Below the pieces are notes generated by a model. The model worked only from the letters and a program-made list of their open reading frames with translations, made no database searches and had not been told where the DNA came from. Of a stretch of DNA of 64,000 nucleotides, positions 56,519 through 64,000 are shown in pieces. Source of the DNA: Alligator mississippiensis (lineage: Eukaryota; Chordata; Crocodylia; Alligatoridae); contig NC_081824.1 of assembly GCF_030867095.1 (NCBI RefSeq), positions 236,370,719-236,434,718 on the forward strand, given 5' to 3'. Position numbers and translations under genes: made by a program. Positions within the stretch are counted from its first letter, which is position 1. Each line of letters opens with the position of its first letter.

Positions 56519-59309
56519 ACAAGGATTTTCAACCTTTTTTAACAAGTGTACCCCTTCTACCTCAAAGTTTCACTTCATGTACCCCTTTACATTTTTTTCT
56601 TGGTTTTAGGGGCCGGGGGGAGGGGAGGGGGCAGATCGAGGCTCTCATGGTGAGGAAGGGAGTGGGACTGGGGCAGGGGCAAGTCCTGCACAGGCGGGGC
56701 AGAGTGCGGGATGGAGCCGAGAGAGCAGTACGTCTGGGAGGCTTGGGGGGGGGTGGACAGTTCCTGCTGCTGTACAGGCCCCAGTGGAGGTCCGGAGGGC
56801 ACATGCCTCCCAGAACTATGTGCGGGGTGGAGGCAGCTGCTGCTGCAGGCTGGACTCTGCATCCCACTGCCCCAAGAGCACCCCTCCCCCTCCCCTGGGT
56901 AAGAAGCCAGAGAGAATTCCAGCAACTCCTGAATGAGACACTACGAACAGAGCACCCAGAAGGAGTCGAGGAGCACTGGACAGGACTCAAGACAGCTGTT
57001 CTCTCATCCTGTGAAAATACCGTAGGATACAAGACCAAGAAACAGCAAGTCTGGTTTGACAAAAATGACACTGAAATTCGATGTCTCATTGACAGGAAAT
57101 GGAAAGCTTTCTGTGCCTGGCAGAATAACATCAGCTCTGCCATCAAGAAAAATGCACACCAACAAGCAAAATCAGAGGTACAGAGGAGAACAAGAGAACT
57201 GAAGAATGAGTGATGGATTCAGAAATCAAAAGAAAACCAACATTTTGCTCACATCCCTGCACTCGTGGCTTCTTCAGTGCTACCAAAGCTGTCTATGGTC
57301 CTACCACTCAAGGACTTAATCCTCTAAGATCAAAGGATGGAACAACACCCCTGAAAGACAGTGAATCCATCAGTGCTTGCTGGAAAGAACATTTCCAGGA
57401 CTTTCTGAATCATGACTCAACTGTCAATGAAGATAAGATCAGCAACTTCCCACAAAAATCAATCAGAGAAGACCTCGGTTTGCTGCCTGCCCTGGCAGAG
57501 GTCGGGAGTGCCATCAGGAAAATGAATAACAAGGCAGCTGGTGTTGATGGAATACCTGCAGAGATTTTCAGAGGAGGAGGAGAACAACTTACATGTCAGC
57601 TTCATGTCCTCATCCTTAAAATCTGGAACGAGGAAGAAATCCCAGCTGATCTAAGGGATGCCTTGATTGTTACTATCTTCAAGAAGTGGGGCAGAGCTGA
57701 CTGCAGAAACTATTGAGGCACCTCGTTGTTGGCCACTTCTGGGAAAGTCATCGCCCATATCCTTGCTAACTGCCTTCTCCCACTTGCAGAAGAAACTCTT
57801 CCAGAATCTCAAAGTGGCTTCAGACCATCTCAAGGAACTGTAGAGATAATCTTTACAGCACATCAAATCCAAGAGAAGTGTCACGAGCAAAACTGACCTC
57901 TCTATTTGGCCTTCATCGACCTCTCTAAAGCCTTTGATTCTGTAAACTGAGAAGCCCTATGGAAAATCTTGTCCAAAACTGACTGCCCAAACAAGTTCAT
58001 CAGTGTTCTGAGACTTCTCCACAACAACATGTCAGCAAGGGTTCTCAGCAACAGGAATCAAACAGACCCATTTGAGGTGAAAACTGGAGTGAAGCAAAGT
58101 TGTGTCATCGCTCCAACTTTGTTTTCCATCTTCATCTCCGCCATAATACACCTTGTTGACAGAAAGCTCCCACCTGGAATTGAAATTGTGTATAGGATGG
58201 ATGGAAGACTCTTCAACCTCCACAGACTCAAGTCCAAAACAAAGACCACGACAACATCCATAATGGAGCTCCAGTATGTGGATGACAATGCTGTCCTTGC
58301 TCAATCTGAAATGGACCTCCAAACCATTCTCAGTGTATTCTTGGAAGTCTACAAGTATATTGGCCTAAGTCTAAACATCAGGAAGATGCAAGTCCTTTAT
58401 CAACCAGCTCCAAATGGAAACACAACCCCCCCTCCATTCAAATCAACAGAGAATGTGGATCACTTTGCCTATCTTGGAAGCCATCTTTCATCAAAGACAG
58501 ACATGGACACGGAAATACAATACTGCTTGAAATGTGTGAGCACAGCCTTTGGACATCTGAGTAAGAGAGTCTTTTTAAATCATGACATCCTTGCTGAAAC
58601 GAAGCTCTTGGTTTACTGAGCCACTGTCGTTCCAACTCTGCTGTATGGCTTGGGAACTTGGACCGCATACAGAAGACATCTCAAGAGCTTGGAAAAGTAC
58701 CACCAATGGTGCCTTCGCAAGATCCTTCAGGTTACCTGGGAGGATAGACACACAAACATCAACCTCTTGGCTGAAGCAAATTCCAACAGCATTGAGGCCA
58801 TGATGATCCAAAACCAACTTTGCTGGACAGGTCATGTTGTTAACACGCCTGACTCCTGCCTTCCAAAGAGAATCTTTTTCTCACAGCTGAAAGAAGGTCA
58901 GCAAAGTAGCGTAGAGCAAAGAAAGTGCTTCAAAGACACCCTGAAGGCAAACATGAACGCTTGGGAGGCCCTCACTCAGGACCGACCAAAATGGAGGAAG
59001 ACTCTTTGGGAGGGACCTCAACACTTTGAAACAGCTTGTCGACAGGCAGAAGACGAAAAGAGGATCGAGTGAAAAGAACATCAGAACATCCAATGCAGCA
59101 ACACAGTGCCCATCCCTCCTGGAAACATCTGTCCTCACTGCAACAAGACATGTTGATCTAGAATTGGACTATGGAGCCCCCTGAGGACTCACTATTAAGA
59201 TCCTTGGAAGACAATCTTACTCGTTCGTGAGTGATCACCCATCATCATCACCCCCTATGGCCTTTCTAAGTACCCCTGGGGGTACACATACCCCAAGTTG
59301 ACAACCCCA
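56519..59309. mobile_element. hAT-type element carrying a LINE insertion (GALM intron)
   Basis: The left part, 56519 to about 56890 (caaggattttcaacctttt, tgtacccc), and right part, about 59246-59309 (gtacccctgggggtacacat, gttgacaacccca), are halves of one hAT element. Flanks share ccctag. The LINE between them inserted later. Confidence 0.7.
56890..59245 (+). mobile_element. Non-LTR LINE with reverse transcriptase, 5'-truncated
   Basis: The plus strand encodes an almost continuous reverse transcriptase: AGVDGIPAEIF, LYLAFIDLSKAFDSV, GVKQSCVIAPTLFSIF, LQYVDDNAVLAQ (YVDD for the usual YADD), LGSHLSSKTD, then LCWTGHVV, LPKRIFFSQLKEG and DRPKWRKTLWEG, and a C-terminal Cys-rich end (CPHCNKTC, SRIGL). 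In-frame stops interrupt it at about 57714, 57895, 57948, 58617 and 59153, plus a frame change near 57210. The 3' end is a catcatcatca tail. The endonuclease is missing. It is dead but fairly young. The clade is not assigned. Confidence 0.9.
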
Positions 59310-59961
59310 CCCTAGTATTTCTAGCCTCTGTTTAGGGATAGACAGGCACAGCTCCCTCAGGGTGGCAGGCCTGCTTGGGACACTGCTATGGGGGTGATGC
59401 ATGACCCAGTGAAAATAAAAAGCCCTGGCTCCTTCCTTCTCTGCACTTTGAAAATGAAGAGTTATGCACTGCTCTGTAGGGGGCACTGTTGGCTGGGGAA
59501 CTGGCTAGCTGTCTGAACACCACCAGAGTTTCTCAGTCAGCCTCCCAGCCTTCTGGGGCAGGGAGGCATGGCCTGCTTCTAAGGACACTGCAAAGAATGG
59601 GGACCCATCATGAACTGCCAGCTGCAAACAGAGCCAGCCGAAGTAACTAGTGGCTACCAGGTGGGCAAGCAAGAGAACTGACAACACTGTAATCACCTTG
59701 GTGCTCCCTGGAGTCTGCCTTCAGCATCACTGCTTTGGGGCAGGGCAGAGAGAATGGCTCTGTGATTACCTGAGGTCTGAAATGGGGAGAGATAAAGCTG
59801 GGATAAAGCTAGGGACAGTAGAAGAGCAGTGGTGTGGGCAGCGGGGGAGGTTCATGCTGGGCAGGGGAAATCTCATCAGAATTTCCTGGAGAAAACTCAT
59901 CTGGGTGGTTTCTTTCACTTACTCTGTGGAAAGCACTTCTCCCTTCTGGCTCCATTTAGAC

Positions 59962-60189
59962 CAAGTGTACGCAACCCTCAGCACGGGTGCCAGAGTGTGG
60001 CACGCAAAGGCTTTTTGCTTGGCATGTGCACCTTGGGGCAGATGGTGGGGAAGGAGCTGAGGCTGCGCTGCCAAAACAAGGATCTACCTCCTTGTGGCTC
60101 TGCCACCATCTGCCCTGGCACACCAACTTCTTACAAGTTAAGGTTGCGGGTATTTTTGGCACTCTACCCAAAAATGTTGCCAACCCCTG
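59962..60189. mobile_element. hAT-type element in GALM intron
   Basis: Ends caagtgtacgcaaccctc and gttgccaacccctg are inverted repeats. Flanks atttagac and atctagac match at seven of eight bases. Confidence 0.82.
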
Positions 60190-60197
60190 ATCTAGAC

Positions 60198-62373
60198 AGA
60201 GCCCTTCTTGGTCTTCCAGGTACCTTCTCAAACCCCTGGGTGAGCAAGGAAACCCCTGCCTTCCTGTTCCTTGGGACAGCAGCCATCAACTTCCCTGGGT
60301 AAATGGGCACTCACACGCATCCATTTTCACCCCCAAGCCTTGGAACAGATTCATGCAAAAATCCATGTACACCCTACCTCACACACCCTCCTGAATCCAC
60401 ATCTGCATGTATGCATATGCCCACAGTGCAAATCCTTGGGTGGGCAGCCACCCACAATTCCTTACCCCTATGGCATGATTTAGCCTGAACTTACGTGTAT
60501 AAAGCTTCCCTCACAACTAGAAACTTGCTTTTTCTCCTAAATGAAAACAAAGATGTTGCAGAAGCTGAGAGCAGTTGGGAAATTGTCTGCTGTGAACAGT
60601 ATTCAGAGATGTGAGGCAACAGCAGAGAGAGATGGGGGTGCCACATCCTCCTTTCCTTTTTTGTGTCCTTGTAACAAAGTATTTAGCAGAATTTGCAGAC
60701 TTGTTGGAATCTGACAGAGCTGCACCGTGACTGCTTCTGCTATGACCTCAAACTTGCAACCTCTGGGCTGTCAATGATATGCCTTAGCACCCTGCCACAT
60801 CCTCCATTCCCCACTTCCCAAGCACGCACATCCTGCAAGGCCCCAGCATTATGTGCTTCTCTGCTATTAATAGCAGAAGGCCCATGAAGCAACTGTGCTG
60901 GAAGCAGAGGAGGGATGGTAACACATGCACACTGGGCTCAGCCCTGAGAGTGCTGTGTGTGGTTTCCTCTGCTATATCAGAGGAGAGAACTGGCTGCACA
61001 GAGCAGCAACCTGCTTCCTCAGCATTGCAATGAAGTCCTGTTCACTACTAGGCAGGCAAGGATTTTTTTAACCTTTTCCACTTTCAACTGAGTAGGCAGG
61101 CAACATATCTCCTCTTCCCCCACCTCAGCATACAGCGACACGCTTGGCCCTGAAGCGAGGAATTTTCCACCCGTACTTTCAGGGCTGACTAAGCGTGCTC
61201 CTTTGAGTTTGGTGGGCGGCTCATCTAGCACCTGCCCTTCAGCTTGTCATTCCCTTACCAAAGTATCTCTCAGCTGGTCATGCTGCCATGCACATAGGTA
61301 GGCTACAAAAGGCTTGCTCCAGGACAGCATGAATTCAACAGGAGTGCCTCCACAGCCTTTAGCTGTGGCCTGAGCAGCCAAGCCATCCTCCATCCTCCAT
61401 CCTCGCTGTTTAGCCCAGTACTTCCCAGTACTGTTTAGCCCAGTACTTCCCAGTGTGACTGGTCCCCCCTTGGCATTTCCCTTCACTTCCAGAGGGGCTC
61501 CCTGCCTCAGCTGAAGTCAGGCCATAGCTGTCCCAAATGGGAGATCCAAAACTAAGGCACTGCAAATTGGTAGCCAGGTGGGAGTTGCTGCTTTAGAAGT
61601 ACCTGAGATATAGGAAGGAATTTAGCCAAGGCCCTCGCCCGACCCTTTTGCTCACACCTGCAATGCAGTTGGCCTTGACTGAGTTATTTCAGTTGTAAGA
61701 CACAAGGTGCTTTACACAGGGGTTGTAGACCCCAGCATTCTGTGTGCTTCCCCCCAAACATACACCTGCTGAAGTTTTCTGGTTGTAAGAGATGCAGCAT
61801 GTGGTCTAGCCTCCCCTATTCACTGAAGTCACTTTTTTCAGGCATCACCTGTGACCCCAGCCATGTTAGTAGGCTAGTCTACTTTTATAGGACAATACCA
61901 GGGGCACATCTGCAGCACAGGAATCTCTCCACAGTGCTTGGAGGCATCTCACTGCTCTTTCCTGATGGTGGTTTCTACTTCAAAACCTGCTCAAAGAGGC
62001 CCAATCCAAAGCCCACTGATGCCAATAAGTGCTGATTGAAGTAACCCACACACATATATGCACATAGGTGTGTGCTCCAGCATGGAGATGCTGTGAATAT
62101 ATGCAAGAATGAGGACCAATGGAACACAGGCTAGAGCTGAATGCAAGAATCTCCAGTTCTAGTTATCAGGCACCTTTCTGGCTTTTGATCTCTACATACT
62201 CAGCCAAGGAGCTTTACAGACAGGGAAAGCTGAGGTACTAGGCAGTAATGTGACTTAGCCAGGATCACATGAGACACCAGAGGACCAGGAATGGACTGAA
62301 TCCCATTCCAGTGCTTCACCCACCAGGCTGAAGTGCCACACTGACATTTGGATGAGGAAGCCAATATGTGGAG
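60198..62373 (-). other. GALM intron, nothing else recognised
   Basis: No GALM exon or other gene was found; this remains within the intron upstream of 56002. Confidence 0.55.
61406..61455. repeat. 25-bp tandem duplication
   Basis: Ctgtttagcccagtacttcc plus five bases is present twice in a row. It is preceded by three copies of the 7-mer ccatcct. Confidence 0.85.
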
Positions 62374-62641
62374 CAGTGATTCTCAACCAGGGTGCAAAGG
62401 CACCGAGGGTGCTTTGAGATCCATTCAGGGATGCCGTCACACGTTAGCACATTTAGGTATGCAAACATGATTCAAAATATAAACCCAGAGATTTCAAAAA
62501 CATTATGGCCTATGGTAGTTTTTCTGAGTTCTTTGCCACAGAAGAATTGCTTATATTATTTTTCAACAGTCCAAAAAGGAGTGAAAGTTAAGAGCTGGCA
62601 TTTTCCAAGGGGTTCCTCCAGTTTTAAAAGGTCAGGAACTG
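62374..62641. mobile_element. hAT-type element in GALM intron
   Basis: Ends cagtgattctcaacc and aaaggtcaggaactg are inverted repeats. Flanks atgtggag and atgtagag (offset by three bases) suggest the duplication. Confidence 0.65.
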
Positions 62642-64000
62642 CTGATGTAGAGGCTGCATCGTCATTCATCAGCACAGTCTCTTTAAAATGCTGGGAGACC
62701 TCTGGTTCAAGCAAAAATGGATTCCAACCCATTGGGGGAGGGGAATAAATGGAGCTAGGACCTTCTGGCAAGATTTTCAAAGGCACTCCTGTTCAGTGCC
62801 TCCCTGACCCTGTTCCTGAGAACATGGTCCCCTCTTCCTGAAGGGCTGCACACGGCTTCCTTCCCCAAGGTCCATCAAGGTCCTCTACAACAGGAGCTGC
62901 AGCACTACCAGGGGCAGGAGGGAGGGCAATGTATAGCACAACCACCTGGGTTTACATGACAGTTCCTGCCCCAGTGCAAACTGGCTGCGGAGCAGGAGGG
63001 AAACCAGGGCCTCTGGTTTAACACTACTGCCAAAACAGTCCCCTGGAGCCTGACAGGTTTTTGCCTCATCTCTCCCCACAGCAGGAAGCAGAAAGCATCA
63101 CACCTGCTGCCTGTACAGGCTCCCCTCTGCATGCACTCCTGACCTCCTCCAGGCAGATAGCCCCCCTCCCACTCCTGCCCTACTTCTCAGAGTTAACCAT
63201 TTCACGCTTGACAGAGTCTCTGCACCACTTCTTTGCCACCCTTTAGGCTCTCTCTTTATCTTGAATATTGCACAGCACCAGAGCTTTTGATCCTCTCTGT
63301 ACTGAGTACACAGCTGCATTTAGTACAATAGAAGGAGGAAAGTTGCTTTGAAAAAAAAGGCCCTGGTTTCCATTAGGTGTCTGTGTGTGTCACAACAAGG
63401 AAAGCTGCTTTGGAAACAGATGTGAGCACAGTGCTCCGGTAGGCCTGTTGCCTTCACAGACACACTGACCCAAACAGTAAAAAGCAAACAGATACAGAAA
63501 ATCAGGCATGTCAGCCAAAGTGCAATCAAGATGTTGCCAGTAATAAACAGCCAAGCAATAGCTAACTTTCAAGAACAGGCATTAATTTGAACTCGTGAGC
63601 AGCCACTGCAACACCACAAACTCAGCAAGGTGCTTCAACACACACCTTCGTGTTTTGCATGTCCGAGGTCCCACTGACTGGTTTGGTTCCTAAAGCCAAC
63701 AGGGAATTACTGGTTTACATTTGGGCATGTGCAGAAGTCTCCTGCAGATCTGAAGCCTAAAATCCAAGGGTACTAACAGGAGGTGAAGTATCATAGATTC
63801 CACTTTATCTCATTTTTGCTTACACCCACTTCCCGAAGTGCAAGGTGATGCAACTTACCCACAAAGGAGCCGGAAGGAACAGGGCAATGCAGGCTTCTGA
63901 AAGCATAAAGTAACTAAAAACTAACAGCTCCAGCAGAACTCTGCTAAGCTCCACTTACCAGAAGCAAAATGTACCACCCCCAGACACAATCCTTGGAAAG
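62642..64000 (-). other. GALM intron to window edge
   Basis: No exon or repeat recognised. Confidence 0.5.

Noticed and set aside
56344-57213. 289-codon plus frame as a host gene
   Set aside because: Its first part is hAT and intron sequence, and only the end is LINE coding sequence.
56003-64000. Upstream GALM exons in the right end of the window
   Set aside because: I looked for the conserved NHSYFNLAG and LHGG segments on the minus strand and did not find them.

Overview
This is vertebrate nuclear DNA, most likely from a sauropsid and probably a crocodilian. The genes have short exons with GT..AG introns. The repeats are CR1 LINEs, many short hAT elements with 8-bp target duplications, Tigger-like MITEs and Penelope-like pieces. 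Species assignment is inference from the repeat mix and could be a turtle.

Layout: (1) the last five coding exons of DHX57 (+), 25-4571; (2) a complete SRSF7 gene copy on the minus strand, 13552-20623; (3) GEMIN6 (-), coding 24992-28146, with a likely non-coding first exon in a CpG-rich patch near 29.9 kb; (4) a second complete SRSF7 gene on the plus strand, 33125-40998; (5) the last three coding exons of GALM (-), 52948-56002, whose upstream intron runs off the right edge. From memory, human has DHX57, GEMIN6, SRSF7 and GALM in this order and relative orientation with one SRSF7. The plus copy sits in that ancestral slot, so the minus copy between the 3' ends of DHX57 and GEMIN6 is the extra one.

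The main discovery is the SRSF7 pair. The two genes form inverted arms around GEMIN6. Both keep a TATA box, a CpG island, the same exon lengths and a related 3' UTR. Most introns no longer align, yet a tract of about 1,125 bp (most of exon 3, all of intron 3 with its presumed poison exon, and nearly all of exon 4) differs by only about four substitutions. Exon 2 differs at 13 of 181 bases, 12 of them silent. This points to an old whole-gene duplication with extreme constraint or continuing gene conversion over the autoregulatory element. The minus copy reads in frame to an early stop that removes the last ten residues, if a shifted exon-1 donor is used.

The rest is intergenic or intronic DNA rich in transposons. 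More than a dozen hAT-type elements have recognisable target duplications. There are two LINE remnants with reverse-transcriptase domains, several CR1 tails and one solo LTR. Several are nested: LINE in hAT, Tigger in CR1, hAT in CR1, and LTR in a Penelope-like repeat. I saw no tRNA, rRNA or CRISPR.
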